The notes beneath the pieces were generated by a model. The model ran no database searches and was not told the origin of the DNA. It saw only the letters and a program-made list of their open reading frames with translations. Positions 23,658 through 33,053 of a DNA stretch of 45,383 bases are shown in pieces. The position numbers and the translations under genes were made by a program. This DNA comes from Silvibacterium sp. Its GTDB lineage: Bacteria > Acidobacteriota > Terriglobia > Terriglobales > Acidobacteriaceae. The stretch covers positions 1 through 45,383 of the forward strand of contig JAFAKX010000244.1 in assembly GCA_019234945.1 (NCBI GenBank), written 5' to 3'. Positions within the stretch are counted from its first letter, which is position 1; every line of letters starts with the position of its first letter.

Positions 23658-26129
23658 TTACTGCGGTCCGCGACCGCCGCCACCGCTGCCGCCGGGTCCA
23701 CGACCGCGTCCGCGACGACGGCGACGTTGGCCGCCTCCCCCTTGTCCCTGACGGCGCCCACCGCCGCCGGCTTCGCCCACAGGAACCGGAATGCCGTCGG
23801 CGCGGTTGAAATTCATCTCTACGCCGTCGTCCTCGGATCCCTCGAAGTCGTCTCCGCCTTCGATGGTGATGGTGCTGGCGTTCGACGAAGGCTGGCGCTC
23901 GACCGGCTCCGGACGAGGCTGGCGGCGCGGGCGATCCTCCGACTGGGCTGGTGCGGCCGGGGCAGGTTCGCTTGAGGCAGCGATATCTCCGACGGGAGCA
24001 CCCTGAGCGCCGGGCTCCGGCAGGCCCATCTTCTGGCGCTGCTCGCGAAGCAGAGCCTTGCGCGAGAGCTTGATGCGGTTGCCCTCGACGCCGAGGACCT
24101 TGACCATCACCTGATCACCTTCGCGAAGCTCGTCCTTGACGTCCTTCACGCGATGCTCGGCGATCTCGCTGACATGTAGCAAACCGTCGGTCCCAGGGAA
24201 AATTTCGACGAATGCGCCGAAGTCGGCCAGCCGAACAACCTTGCCGAGATAAGTCTTGCCGATCTCGGGCACGGCGGTCAGGTCGTTGATCATGGCGAGC
24301 GCCTTCTTGAGGCCCTCCTCGTCGCTCGATGCCACGTTCACACGGCCCGTGTCGTCGACGTCAATTTTGACCTGAGTGGCCTCGATGATGCCGCGGATGG
24401 TCTTGCCGCCCGGCCCGATAAGGTCACGAATCTTGTCGGTCGGAATCTGCAGGGTGCGAATCTGCGGCGCGTACTTCGATTTGATGTCGCGCGGGCCGCT
24501 GAGCGCCGCGTCCATCGTGTCGAGCAGGAAGAGGCGGCCGCGACGTGCCTGTTCGAGAGCTTCGCGCATGATCTGGCCAGTGATACCGCTGATCTTGATG
24601 TCCATCTGAAGGGCGGTAATTCCCTTCCGGGTGCCCGCCACCTTGAAGTCCATATCGCCGTAGTGGTCTTCGGCGCCGGCGATGTCGGTCAGGATGGCGT
24701 ATTCCTCGCCTTCCTTCACGAGGCCCATGGCGATGCCGGCCACGGCAGACTTGAGCGGGATGCCCGCGTCCATAAGGGCGAGGCTGGCTCCGCACACCGA
24801 CGCCATGGACGACGAGCCGTTCGACTCAAGGATGTCGGAGACGATGCGCAGCGAGTAGGGCGAATCCTCTTCGCTAGGCAGGACGGCGCTGACGGCGCGC
24901 TCAGCGAGCGCGCCGTGGCCGACTTCGCGGCGGCCGACACCGGTCATGCGACCAACTTCGCCGACCGAGAACGGCGGGAAGTTATAGTGCAGCATGAAAG
25001 TCTTGCGCTGCTCGCCCTCGAAGGTTTCGAGGCGCTGCGAGTCGTCGGCGGTGCCGAGAGTTGCGGTGACCAGGGCCTGGGTTTCGCCGCGCGTGAAGAG
25101 CGCCGACCCGTGCGTGCGCGGGAGTACGCCGACTTCAATAGTGATGGGACGAATCTCGTCGAAGGCGCGCCGATCGGGACGGATGCGCTCTTTTGTGACT
25201 TGCTCGCGGAAGATGTTCTCGCGCAGTACTTCGTAATACTTGGCCAGTTTCTGCTTCTCCGCTGCAGCGTTGTCGCCCGCGGGGATCTCGGAGGCCAGCT
25301 CGTCCTTGATCTGCTTGACGAGGGCGTAGCTCGCGGTCTTCGCGTGCTTTTGCGTGTTGAGCGCATCGGCCAGACGCTCGCCGATTTTCGCCTGCAAAGC
25401 TGAGTAATAGGGCGTGTCGAACTCCGGCGCGGCAACTTCGCGCTTGGCCTTGCCGGCGAGCGAAGCGAGCTGCTCAATGCCGGCGACGATCTTCTTGATC
25501 TCCTCGTGAGCGAAATCGATCGCACCGACTACGATTTCTTCGGGGACTTCATTCGAGCCGCTCTCGATCATGACGATGCCGGACTTCGTTCCGACAACGA
25601 CGATGTTGATCGTGCTGTCACGACGCTCGGTGTACGTCGGGTTGACGATGAATTGTCCATTCACCTGTCCGACGCGGACGGCACCCACCGGTCCGTTAAA
25701 GGGAACATCGGAAAGAGCGAGCGCGGCGCTCGCGGCATTAATGCCAATGACGTCGGGGTCGTTTTCACGATCGGCCGAGAAGACCAGGACGATAACCTGG
25801 GTCTCGTTGCGGAAGCCTTCTGGAAAGAGCGGGCGAATGGGGCGGTCGATCTGGCGCGAGGTGAGAATCTCGCGCTCGCTGGGACGGCCTTCGCGTTTGA
25901 TGAATCCGCCGGGGATACGGCCACCGGCGTAGGCGTATTCGCGATAGTCGACGGTAAGGGGGAAGAAATCGATCCCCTCCCTGGCGTCGGGAGCGGCAAC
26001 GGCGGTGCCCAGCACCACCGTTTCTCCCTCTTTGACAAGCGCCGCGCCAGAGGCCTGCTTGGCCATCCGGCCGGTTTCAAAACTTAGCTGCCTGCCTCCG
26101 GCAAGGTCAACTGTAACTTCGTGCTTCAT
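23658..26129 (-). CDS. pnp: Polyribonucleotide nucleotidyltransferase (PNPase) with Arg/Gly-rich tail
   Basis: This 823-residue enzyme degrades RNA 3' to 5' by phosphorolysis. It has two RNase PH domains (GRIPGGFIKREGRPSEREIL; TRGETQALVTATLGT), the inter-domain helices, a KH domain (DKIRDLIGPGGKTIRGIIE) and an S1 domain (LADFGAFVEIFPGTDGLLHV). A tail of roughly 129 residues follows the S1 domain. It is Pro/Glu-rich, then acidic (GGDDFEGSEDDG), then strongly Arg/Gly-rich (GGGGQRRRRRGRGRGPGG). The ATG at 26129 has GAGGA upstream and matches the family start; the longer frame to 26198 is leader sequence. rpsO lies upstream as in many bacteria. Confidence 0.96.
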   Translation of the reverse strand: MKHEVTVDLAGGRQLSFETGRMAKQASGAALVKEGETVVLGTAVAAPDAREGIDFFPLTVDYREYAYAGGRIPGGFIKREGRPSEREILTSRQIDRPIRPLFPEGFRNETQVIVLVFSADRENDPDVIGINAASAALALSDVPFNGPVGAVRVGQVNGQFIVNPTYTERRDSTINIVVVGTKSGIVMIESGSNEVPEEIVVGAIDFAHEEIKKIVAGIEQLASLAGKAKREVAAPEFDTPYYSALQAKIGERLADALNTQKHAKTASYALVKQIKDELASEIPAGDNAAAEKQKLAKYYEVLRENIFREQVTKERIRPDRRAFDEIRPITIEVGVLPRTHGSALFTRGETQALVTATLGTADDSQRLETFEGEQRKTFMLHYNFPPFSVGEVGRMTGVGRREVGHGALAERAVSAVLPSEEDSPYSLRIVSDILESNGSSSMASVCGASLALMDAGIPLKSAVAGIAMGLVKEGEEYAILTDIAGAEDHYGDMDFKVAGTRKGITALQMDIKISGITGQIMREALEQARRGRLFLLDTMDAALSGPRDIKSKYAPQIRTLQIPTDKIRDLIGPGGKTIRGIIEATQVKIDVDDTGRVNVASSDEEGLKKALAMINDLTAVPEIGKTYLGKVVRLADFGAFVEIFPGTDGLLHVSEIAEHRVKDVKDELREGDQVMVKVLGVEGNRIKLSRKALLREQRQKMGLPEPGAQGAPVGDIAASSEPAPAAPAQSEDRPRRQPRPEPVERQPSSNASTITIEGGDDFEGSEDDGVEMNFNRADGIPVPVGEAGGGGRRQGQGGGGQRRRRRGRGRGPGGSGGGGRGPQ

Positions 26130-26518
26130 AGGGTCCTCATTTCTGAAAGGCGATGGCAGCATGGCTTCCGAACGCCGCACACTGCGGCGCTTCGTCAAAG
26201 CAGGAAGCCGGAGCCAAATGGGCCGGCGGGAAGCCTGAATGACGCATCGCGGGTGGGATAAGTGGGTCGGAAAGACGGGCAGAATCGATCGGGGTCAGGG
26301 CCAAAGCTGCGCAGCCTGCGGGCGCGCGCCCCAATCGCCCGGGAACAGAACGCTCGGGGAGGGTTCGCATCACGGCGAAACTCTCCTGTGCCGGCGGTGC
26401 AATCCATACAGGCCGCACGCCGCCAGCGAATACACCGACGCCCCCTTTGGGGCCCGCGCATTCCATCCTGAGATCGATTTCCGTCGCGTCAGGTTGAGGG
26501 ACAATGGAATCGAGTTGG
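26130..26518. other. Non-coding rpsO-pnp intergenic region (389 bases)
   Basis: Open frames on both strands here have no recognisable protein character and conflict with each other. The part next to pnp (26163-26235) is rich in complementary segments and is described separately. CCCCTTTGGGG near 26442 is a second small hairpin without a U tract. No clear promoter was found. Confidence 0.6.
26163..26235 (-). promoter_or_regulatory. Structured pnp leader (nested hairpins)
   Basis: An outer stem GGCTTCC (26163-26169) with GGAAGCC (26203-26209) encloses an inner hairpin CGCCGCA (26173-26179) with TGCGGCG (26183-26189), loop CAC. A second GGAAGCC (26229-26235) can replace the first as partner of the outer arm. 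This gives two mutually exclusive folds starting 34 bases upstream of the pnp ATG. E. coli pnp is autoregulated through an RNase III-cut leader stem, so a similar role is plausible. Confidence 0.5.
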
Positions 26519-26785
26519 CTACTTGCGTAAGCCGAGCTTGCCGATGACTTCGCGATACCGGTCGGAGTCGTTCGTTTTGAGGTAGTCCAGCAGGCGGCGT
26601 CGCTTGCTCACGAGCATCAGAAGACCGCGGCGGGAGCCATGATCCTTCGCGTGGGTTTTGAAGTGCTCGGTCAGCTCGCCGATGCGCTCGCTGAGGATCG
26701 CGATCTGCACTTCAGGACTGCCGGTATCGGCGTCATGCGTGCGAAAACGCGTGATAATTTCGGATTTTTTCGTTGGGGCCAGCAC
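26519..26785 (-). CDS. rpsO: 30S ribosomal protein S15
   Basis: This 88-residue protein is S15, which binds the central domain of 16S rRNA. Diagnostic are [38 protein letters not shown] and [16 protein letters not shown]. The GTG at 26785 begins [10 protein letters not shown]; an AGGAG lies about 13 bases upstream, a slightly long spacing. It precedes pnp in the conserved rpsO-pnp order, with a 389-base gap. Confidence 0.97.
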   Translation of the reverse strand: MLAPTKKSEIITRFRTHDADTGSPEVQIAILSERIGELTEHFKTHAKDHGSRRGLLMLVSKRRRLLDYLKTNDSDRYREVIGKLGLRK

Positions 26786-26883
26786 GGTGCGTGCGTCACT
26801 CCTGTTTCTTGTTCGTTACACTTCCTAAGTGTCTGCATCAAGAATAACATGGCGGGGGTTGAGGGGCAATTTCTTGTAATGCC

Positions 26884-28353
26884 TCACTGCGGCATGATGA
26901 TCCGGAAGTTTCCGCTGCAGTGCAGCATACTCATCAGGTACAACATGCCGTCATAGTAGCGCTGCTCTCCGGATGGAATCGGCAAGTTCCAGAGCTCTTC
27001 GAGAAACGCCTTCGAAATAGGCCCCGCCTTCGCGGCGAGGCCGCCCACGGCGGTTGTCGCAACCATGCCCGTCGAGTGCCGATTGGAGAGCGGCTTGCCG
27101 TCCAGCGTGTACTTGTCGGCGAAGCTCTTGATTCCCTGCCCGCTGAGAAATCCCTGAATCCGGTCGCTCAACCCGGCTTCGCGCGGGTCCTTTCGCCACC
27201 ACGAATAATCCACCGACCAGTTGCTCACGCTTCTCCATGAGTCGTAGCCGAAGGGCCACGAGCCGTCGTGGCCGGCGATCTGCGTCATGTCGAAATTGTT
27301 GCGGTCGGGGGTCAGGCCGGTCTGCGGTCCGGTCACCCTGGTGAACATTTCGCGGCTCACGTCGGCAGCTTTGGCCCAGAAGGCACGGTCCTCGACGGGT
27401 CCCCAGCGCGACCACAGCTCATAAAAAGCGGGAAGGTGATACGAGGCATCTGTGTAACCGCCGGGCTCGTCGGGTACAAACCGGACCATGAAGTAGTTCT
27501 CCTCGACCATCGGCCCAATTGTTTCCGTATGCGGTGGAGGGCGGAAGACTGTATTCAGAGATTTCCCTTGCGCGAGGGCGCGATTGTTGGGGCTGGGCCA
27601 GGCATGGTCCGGAGGAATGAACGGCGGATCGTCGGGATGGATGCGGAAGGGGCTCGTTCCCGCGAGTACCGCATGATGCCGCATGCCGCGGAGGATTTTG
27701 TCGGCCTCGGCCTGATAGTTATAGATGCCCTTGCCGTTGCCCCATCGATTGGCGGCGAAATACAGGGCCATCACAAAGTACTCTTCCCCGTCGGGAGCGG
27801 CCCCAGTTGCCCGCGGCGTGCCGTCGGTGTTCATCGACCAGGCAAAATAGCCGACCGAAGGGTTCTTCGGATCCGTGATGAGCATGTAGGTGTTGGCCCA
27901 GTTCCAGATGGCGTCAAACTCGCGCTTCTTGTCGAGCTGGACGGCGATCATCATGCCGTAGCTCATCCCTTCGGTGCGCGCATCGTTGTTCGCCCAGTCG
28001 GTGATGTAGGCCAGAGGCCCGTTGGCATTCGCGCCGGTTTCGAAGTAAATCCGCTCCTCCTGTCCGTCGCCATGGAAGAGCTGCTGGAAGGCCTTATCGA
28101 TCTTGACGCGGCTCTCGGCCTGAGTATGCCCAAGTTCTCCAAAGAGGTCCCGGTAGTGCCCCGTCCGGTAAGCGCCGTCACCATCCCCGGGCATGCTGGG
28201 AATCTCGGGCAGAGGGGCATTCTGGTGCTGCCACGGCTGCACGAGCAGTGGTGCGGATTGCTGCGCAGGCTTGTTTACCTGCGCGCCAGCTGCTCCGACC
28301 AATTCAAAAGCAAGAACAGAAATACTGAGAGCCCAAGACCAAGACGAAAACAA
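26884..28353 (-). CDS. Secreted GH8 glycosidase (oligoxylanase-like)
   Basis: This 489-residue protein has a signal peptide (MFSSWSWALSISVLAFELVG, ending near GAAGAQ) and a glycoside hydrolase family 8 domain. The acid catalyst is likely E128 in NDARTEGMSYGMMIAVQLD, a signature of reducing-end xylose-releasing exo-oligoxylanases. WPFGYDSWRSVSNWSVDYSW holds the candidate base aspartates. Other GH8 subfamilies act on cellulose or chitosan, so substrate is inferred. The TTG at 28353 has GAGGG about 7 bases upstream. A GH10 xylanase 8 kb away supports xylan use. Confidence 0.88.
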   Translation of the reverse strand: MFSSWSWALSISVLAFELVGAAGAQVNKPAQQSAPLLVQPWQHQNAPLPEIPSMPGDGDGAYRTGHYRDLFGELGHTQAESRVKIDKAFQQLFHGDGQEERIYFETGANANGPLAYITDWANNDARTEGMSYGMMIAVQLDKKREFDAIWNWANTYMLITDPKNPSVGYFAWSMNTDGTPRATGAAPDGEEYFVMALYFAANRWGNGKGIYNYQAEADKILRGMRHHAVLAGTSPFRIHPDDPPFIPPDHAWPSPNNRALAQGKSLNTVFRPPPHTETIGPMVEENYFMVRFVPDEPGGYTDASYHLPAFYELWSRWGPVEDRAFWAKAADVSREMFTRVTGPQTGLTPDRNNFDMTQIAGHDGSWPFGYDSWRSVSNWSVDYSWWRKDPREAGLSDRIQGFLSGQGIKSFADKYTLDGKPLSNRHSTGMVATTAVGGLAAKAGPISKAFLEELWNLPIPSGEQRYYDGMLYLMSMLHCSGNFRIIMPQ

Positions 28354-28492
28354 GGCAAACCCTCTTCGGGAATGAATTGCGGGGGAGGCCTAGATGCACC
28401 TCCATTTCACTCCAGAAGCGGACTTTCGTCGAGACTGAAATGAATATGGGGATTACGAGCAGTGCCTCGTCAGAGTTCCAACTAAAGTCGTC

Positions 28493-30208
28493 CTAAACCA
28501 GATCCAGTTCGATCCTCTTCATTCCCACATCGAGCTTTGCTATGCGAAAGCTGCGAATCTGGCCGGTCTTCACTGGCTCGGGTTTCGCGGCTCCCAAAGA
28601 ACCGGAGACGGACCCGCCTTTCCAGCGTGCCTGGAGCATCGATGTCAACGATGAGAGGTCAGTCTTGGCGGTTGCGGCTGACTGGTCGGTGGCACCAGCG
28701 GCGGCGCGGGCAGTCGCGATAATTCCCTCGCCCAACTCGACGCGGAGCAGATCTCCCGAGTCGTCGAGCAAACGGCCGGTGACGACGTCTCCGGGCTTGT
28801 GCTCGGCGAGAAATTCGTCGAGTCCGGTCGGGACGAGCTTCTTGATGCTCAGCCGAAGCTGGCGCTTTTCCGAATCGATGGAGAGAACCTGCGCCTTAAC
28901 GCGCTCTCCGCGGTGAAGGGCGTCGGAGGGGTGGTTCAGGCGGCGCTCGGCACTGATTTCGCTGATATGGATCATGCCCTCGACGCCTTCCGCAACCTGA
29001 AGGAAGGCTCCGAAGTTGGTGAAGCTGACGATGGGGCCTTCGACCTGCGAGCCTGGAAGCAGGTTGCGGGCGGCTTCGGCCCAGGGATCTCCAAAGGCTT
29101 GCTTGAGTCCGAGAGAGAGGCGGCGCTCAGGAGCGCTGATGCCGAGGATAACGGCTTCGACGGTCTCGCCCGGCTTGACTACATCGGTGGGCTTGCGGAC
29201 CTTCTTGCCCCAGGCCATCTCTGAAATGTGAATAAGGCCCTCGATGCCGGGCTCGAGTTCGACAAATGCGCCGAAATCGGTAGTGCGGGTGATGACGCCA
29301 GTGACGCGCTGGCCGAGTGAGTACTTGGCGGGCACGGCGTCCCACGGATGCGGCTGAAGCTGCTTCATGCCGAGCGAGATGCGTTGCTTCTCGGGGTCGA
29401 TACGAAGGACCTTTGTTTCGATCTGCTGGCCGATTTTGAGCACATCGGCGGGGTTGGCGATGCGGGTCCAGGAGATTTCTCCCACGTGGAGCAGGCCGTC
29501 AACGCCGCCCAGATCGATGAAGGCTCCGTAGTCGGCGAGCGAGCGGACGGTTCCAGTCACGATCTCGCCTTCCTTCACTTCGGCGTAGCGGCGGTCGCGG
29601 GTCGAGCGGGCTTCTTCCTCGAGCACAACACGGCGGTCGACGACAACGTCCTCATCCGCAACATCGAGCTTGATGATGCGGCAGACGATCTCCTGATCGA
29701 CGAGCTTTTCCATTTCGGCAGCATCGCGCGCGCCGCTTCGCGAAGCAGGCATGAAGGCGCGGACACCGACGTCGACGCTGAATCCGCCCTTGACGGCGCT
29801 GGTGACGCGCCCGGGGATGGGCGTGTGGTCATGGAAAGCTTTTTCGAGGGATGTCCAGTCTTTTGGCTGCGCGACCTTGAAGCGCGAGAGCGAGTAGTAG
29901 CCCTCCTCGTTGCGGCCTTTGACGGAGACGAGCACGCGGTCTCCGGGCTTGAGCGGGTCTGTTTCTGTCGCGGAGAGCACGCCCTCGATCTTGAAGCCTA
30001 TGTCGACGAAGACCTGCTCGGGCGTGACGGCAACGACCACGCCTTCGATCTGGTGTCCGCCTTCCTGGGGCTCGCGGGGGTGGGTCTTTTCGTATTCCGC
30101 GAAGAGGGCGTCGAACGACTCCGTATTGGGGGATTCGGTCGAGGGCAATTCGGTCGATGCGGATGGTTCCGGCGTGGATTTCAGTTCGGGAGTTTCTGAA
30201 TTGGGCAT
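28493..30208 (-). CDS. rpsA: 30S ribosomal protein S1
   Basis: This 571-residue protein consists of about six S1 RNA-binding repeats. The clearest are near residues 217-286 (GTVRSLADYGAFIDLGGVDG), 303-372 (VITRTTDFGAFVELEPGIEG) and 388-457 (VSFTNFGAFLQVAEGVEGM). The first two and the last are diverged, as in other S1 proteins. A Ser/Thr/Pro/Glu-rich leader of about 45 residues precedes repeat one. S1 helps the ribosome take up structured mRNAs. The ATG at 30208 has GAAGGG 8 bases upstream. Confidence 0.94.
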   Translation of the reverse strand: MPNSETPELKSTPEPSASTELPSTESPNTESFDALFAEYEKTHPREPQEGGHQIEGVVVAVTPEQVFVDIGFKIEGVLSATETDPLKPGDRVLVSVKGRNEEGYYSLSRFKVAQPKDWTSLEKAFHDHTPIPGRVTSAVKGGFSVDVGVRAFMPASRSGARDAAEMEKLVDQEIVCRIIKLDVADEDVVVDRRVVLEEEARSTRDRRYAEVKEGEIVTGTVRSLADYGAFIDLGGVDGLLHVGEISWTRIANPADVLKIGQQIETKVLRIDPEKQRISLGMKQLQPHPWDAVPAKYSLGQRVTGVITRTTDFGAFVELEPGIEGLIHISEMAWGKKVRKPTDVVKPGETVEAVILGISAPERRLSLGLKQAFGDPWAEAARNLLPGSQVEGPIVSFTNFGAFLQVAEGVEGMIHISEISAERRLNHPSDALHRGERVKAQVLSIDSEKRQLRLSIKKLVPTGLDEFLAEHKPGDVVTGRLLDDSGDLLRVELGEGIIATARAAAGATDQSAATAKTDLSSLTSMLQARWKGGSVSGSLGAAKPEPVKTGQIRSFRIAKLDVGMKRIELDLV

Positions 30209-30276
30209 GGGGTTAACCCTTCATTCTTGCACAACAGAGCATTGCTGATCCCAGCTCTCTGAACCCTGCTGTTTTT

Positions 30277-31623
30277 TCAGTTCCCTGCCTGCTCCTCGAC
30301 GAGCTCCGGCGGAGCCTCCACGATGCCGAGCTGAATGTAGATGGGGCGCATCTCGTCGCGAATATCGTGACGGCGCGCCCAGAACCATGCCGCGCCGAGG
30401 ATGCAGCAGGTTCCGGTCAGCATGACCGTGTGCGGAGCCCCGATCCAGTGCGCGAGCGACCCGGCCAGCAGGCTGCCGAATGGGGCCATGCCGACGAACG
30501 CCGCCGTGTAGTAGCTCATCACACGTCCGCGCTTGTCTTCCGGGACAAGCGTCTGAATGATCGTGTTACTCGCGGTCATGCCCTGCATCATGCCGAAGCC
30601 GACGATGACCATCAGCAGCATCGAGAGCCAGACGTAGCGTGAGAGGCCGAAGCAGATGAGCCCCACGCCGAACATGAGGGTGGCGATAGGGATCATCTTG
30701 AGCAGGCCGCGCACGGTTTTGCGAAGGACAAGAGAAAGGGCGGAAATGAGGGCTCCGACGCCTGCCGCCCCCATGAGGAAGCCGAGAGTGTGCGGGCCTC
30801 CATGGAGCACTTGTGCGGCGAATACGGGCATGAGGACCACGTAAGGCATGCCCATGAGGCTGACAAGGGCGAAGAGCGTGAGAATGCTGCGCACGGGGAT
30901 GAAAGTGGAAACATAGTTCCAGCCCTCGCGCATCTGAGCGAACATGGAATCGGCGGTGCGCCTCGCTTCGTCGACACGCACGCGCATGAGCAGCAACGAG
31001 ACGATGACAGCGATGTAGCTGATCCCATCGATGAAGAAGCACCAGCCTTCGTTGGTGGCGGCGATCACGATTCCGGCGAGCGACGGGCCGATGAGCCGGG
31101 CAAGGTTGACCATCGAGGAGTTGATAGCGATGGCGTTCGAAAGATCGGAGCGGTCCGCGACCATTTGCACCATGAAGGACTGCCGGCTCGGCATGTCAAA
31201 GGCATTGATGGCGCCCTGAAGCACGCTCAGCGCGAGCACGTCGTGGATGGTGATCCGATGGCTGAGCGTGAGGAACGCCAGCGCAAGCGACTGGACCATC
31301 GCGAGGGTCTGCGTCCAGACGAGCACCTGGCGGCGATTGAGGCGGTCGACCAAGACCCCGGCGAAAGGAGCGAGCAGGAACGTGGGGATCTGACCGACGA
31401 AGCTGACGGTTCCGAGCAGCAGGGCCGATTTCGTGAGCCGGTAAACGAGCCACGAGGTGGCGACGCGGGTCATCCACGTGCCGATGAGCGAGATGCTCTG
31501 GCCGCCGAAGAAGAGCCGGAAGTTGCGATGCCGCAGCGCGCGCCAGGCGTGCGAGAAGTCGCGGCGTGCTTCGGGAGCGTTCGGCGATTCTTCAGCCGGT
31601 GCGGCAGGGCGATTCGTGTTCAT
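30277..31623 (-). CDS. MFS exporter (EntS/MFS_3-like)
   Basis: This 448-residue, 12-helix major facilitator has an EntS-like pattern: FRLFFGGQSISLIGTWMTRV, PFAGVLVDRLNRRQVLVW (motif A-like) and AINAFDMPSRQSFMVQMV. Such proteins export siderophores, macrolides or other small molecules. It is the last gene of a same-strand group with the outer-membrane-type protein 57 bases upstream, so it may be part of the same export unit. A cytoplasmic N-terminal tail of about 25 residues is Ala/Pro/Glu-rich. Substrate unknown. Confidence 0.88.
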   Translation of the reverse strand: MNTNRPAAPAEESPNAPEARRDFSHAWRALRHRNFRLFFGGQSISLIGTWMTRVATSWLVYRLTKSALLLGTVSFVGQIPTFLLAPFAGVLVDRLNRRQVLVWTQTLAMVQSLALAFLTLSHRITIHDVLALSVLQGAINAFDMPSRQSFMVQMVADRSDLSNAIAINSSMVNLARLIGPSLAGIVIAATNEGWCFFIDGISYIAVIVSLLLMRVRVDEARRTADSMFAQMREGWNYVSTFIPVRSILTLFALVSLMGMPYVVLMPVFAAQVLHGGPHTLGFLMGAAGVGALISALSLVLRKTVRGLLKMIPIATLMFGVGLICFGLSRYVWLSMLLMVIVGFGMMQGMTASNTIIQTLVPEDKRGRVMSYYTAAFVGMAPFGSLLAGSLAHWIGAPHTVMLTGTCCILGAAWFWARRHDIRDEMRPIYIQLGIVEAPPELVEEQAGN

Positions 31624-31680
31624 TCGGGCTCGGCAGAGTCCTTCGGACTCCAGCAGATTGGATACGGCAGCAAGTGGATT

Positions 31681-32979
31681 CTATCTCTGTCCTTGACCGA
31701 CGGCCCGTATGCGCAAAAAGACGACAACGCCGACCGGATCGGAGCCATACACAGGCCTGAGGACCGGCCCCGGCGTGTAGGCTGTGACCTGCGCGCCCAG
31801 CGCGGTGCGGAGGTGAGGCAGCACATCGAAGTCGCGGTCGTATCCGAAGGTGTAAGCCCGCACTCGTCCTGCAGGTTGTTCTTCGAAGCCGGGCGGCCCG
31901 GGTTGTTCGCCGAGCAGCAATTCAGTGGTGCGATCCACATTCTCGATGCGTGTCCAGACATAGTTTTTCACGGCAAAGTGCAGGGTGGATTCGAGCAGAT
32001 AGCTGTTCTGGATCAGGTTCGTCGGGATCGCGCGGGTGCGGCCCCAGGCCAGCGTAGAAGCCCAGTTCCCTTTTGCACCGTTGCCGAGTGGGCGGTTGTA
32101 CATGAGCGAGGCAGTCATGCGCTCCTGGTCTTCGGTCGGGTTGAGTTGCTCGGGGCTGTGCAGGCGTCCGTACGAGTACTGGCCGCTCCAGTTGCGGCGG
32201 GGCTGGACGGTCAAGCGCGTCGACCATGAATCGATGGGCCCCTGCTGCACCTGCCAGCGGTGCTCGTCTGGCTCGCGCCCGTGGAAACCGCTGGCTTCGA
32301 TGCGGAAGATCCCATGTGTCAAGCCGACGGTTACGACGTCGTCGGCGATGTGCGTCGAGTCTTCCTGGTGATGTCCCAGCGTGGCGACGGGGTTCTCCGC
32401 GGCTGAGGCACGGTGCGGATAGGCAACGGGACCGATGGCAGGATCCCCAACAGGCGCGGCATAGAAGCTGAGCAGCGTTCGCTCGCCCACACTCCAGTCA
32501 TAGAGCGCGGCCAATTCCATGACGAAGTCGTGCGGATGCTGCCCATCGACGATAGGCTTGCCGTAGGCGGTTTCTCCCTGCTGGAAGAGCAGTGGATATT
32601 GGCGCTCTGACACAGTCGCCGGTTCGAGGCTGAGCATGGTGCGGAACGTCAGCTGGCCATGGCCGAGCGTATGCTGAGCCATCGGCATGAACCAGTTGGT
32701 CGAAAAGAATTTATCCGCGCCGCGCGGGTTGGTCTGCTGAATGTCCGCAACAAAGGCAGTCGCATGGAACATGAGCATCCAGCCGTCATACATGGCCATC
32801 ATCATCGGCATTGGGGTCGAGCCTGGCTCGGCGCTGGTGCCGGATGTTGCGTGCATCTCAACCGACTCAAGGAAGCTGTCGGCTCTGCCGCTCATATTCA
32901 TCGGCATGGACATTTCGGGCTGCTGGGCTGCGGCGGAGGCAGTTATCCCGAGCAGCAGAACGATGCATCGTACGTACAC
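31681..32979 (-). CDS. Met-rich outer-membrane-type beta-barrel protein
   Basis: This protein of about 432 residues starts MYVRCIVLLLGITASAAAQQ, a clean signal peptide. The mature N-terminus is very Met-rich (PEMSMPMNMSG; TPMPMMMAMYDGWMLM), suggesting soft-metal ligands such as Cu(I). Later parts alternate polar and aromatic residues like an outer-membrane barrel (SGQYSYGRLHSPEQLNPTED; WASTLAWGRTRAIPT). The motif DGQHPHDFVMELAALYDW is notable. It is not TolC-like. The GTG at 32979 with GGGAG 7 bases upstream is preferred over the GTG at 33033, which lacks a ribosome site and a usable signal. Function inferred only. Confidence 0.72.
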   Translation of the reverse strand: MYVRCIVLLLGITASAAAQQPEMSMPMNMSGRADSFLESVEMHATSGTSAEPGSTPMPMMMAMYDGWMLMFHATAFVADIQQTNPRGADKFFSTNWFMPMAQHTLGHGQLTFRTMLSLEPATVSERQYPLLFQQGETAYGKPIVDGQHPHDFVMELAALYDWSVGERTLLSFYAAPVGDPAIGPVAYPHRASAAENPVATLGHHQEDSTHIADDVVTVGLTHGIFRIEASGFHGREPDEHRWQVQQGPIDSWSTRLTVQPRRNWSGQYSYGRLHSPEQLNPTEDQERMTASLMYNRPLGNGAKGNWASTLAWGRTRAIPTNLIQNSYLLESTLHFAVKNYVWTRIENVDRTTELLLGEQPGPPGFEEQPAGRVRAYTFGYDRDFDVLPHLRTALGAQVTAYTPGPVLRPVYGSDPVGVVVFLRIRAVGQGQR

Positions 32980-33053
32980 GAAATTTCTCCCGATCAAGAG
33001 GAAGGCTTTGCTGAGAACAAACGTCCGCAGCACGGCTGGACGATCGGAGAAAC

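Noticed and set aside
26137-26547. Open frames on both strands of the rpsO-pnp gap
   Set aside because: Frames on both strands overlap each other, lack good ribosome sites and have low-complexity translations. The region is better read as leader RNA.
28403-28442. CATTTCA/TGAAATG arms between rpsA and the GH8 gene as a terminator
   Set aside because: The 7-base arms are separated by 26 bases and no T tract follows, so a terminator is not supported.
27268-28443. 391-codon open frame on the plus strand
   Set aside because: It is antisense to the GH8 gene, which has a signal peptide and catalytic motifs. The shadow translation has no recognisable domain.
30790-32229. 479-codon open frame on the plus strand
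   Set aside because: It is antisense to the MFS exporter and the Met-rich barrel, both with clear protein character. Its own translation is Asp/Glu/Arg/His-rich without motifs, typical of a GC-rich antisense shadow.
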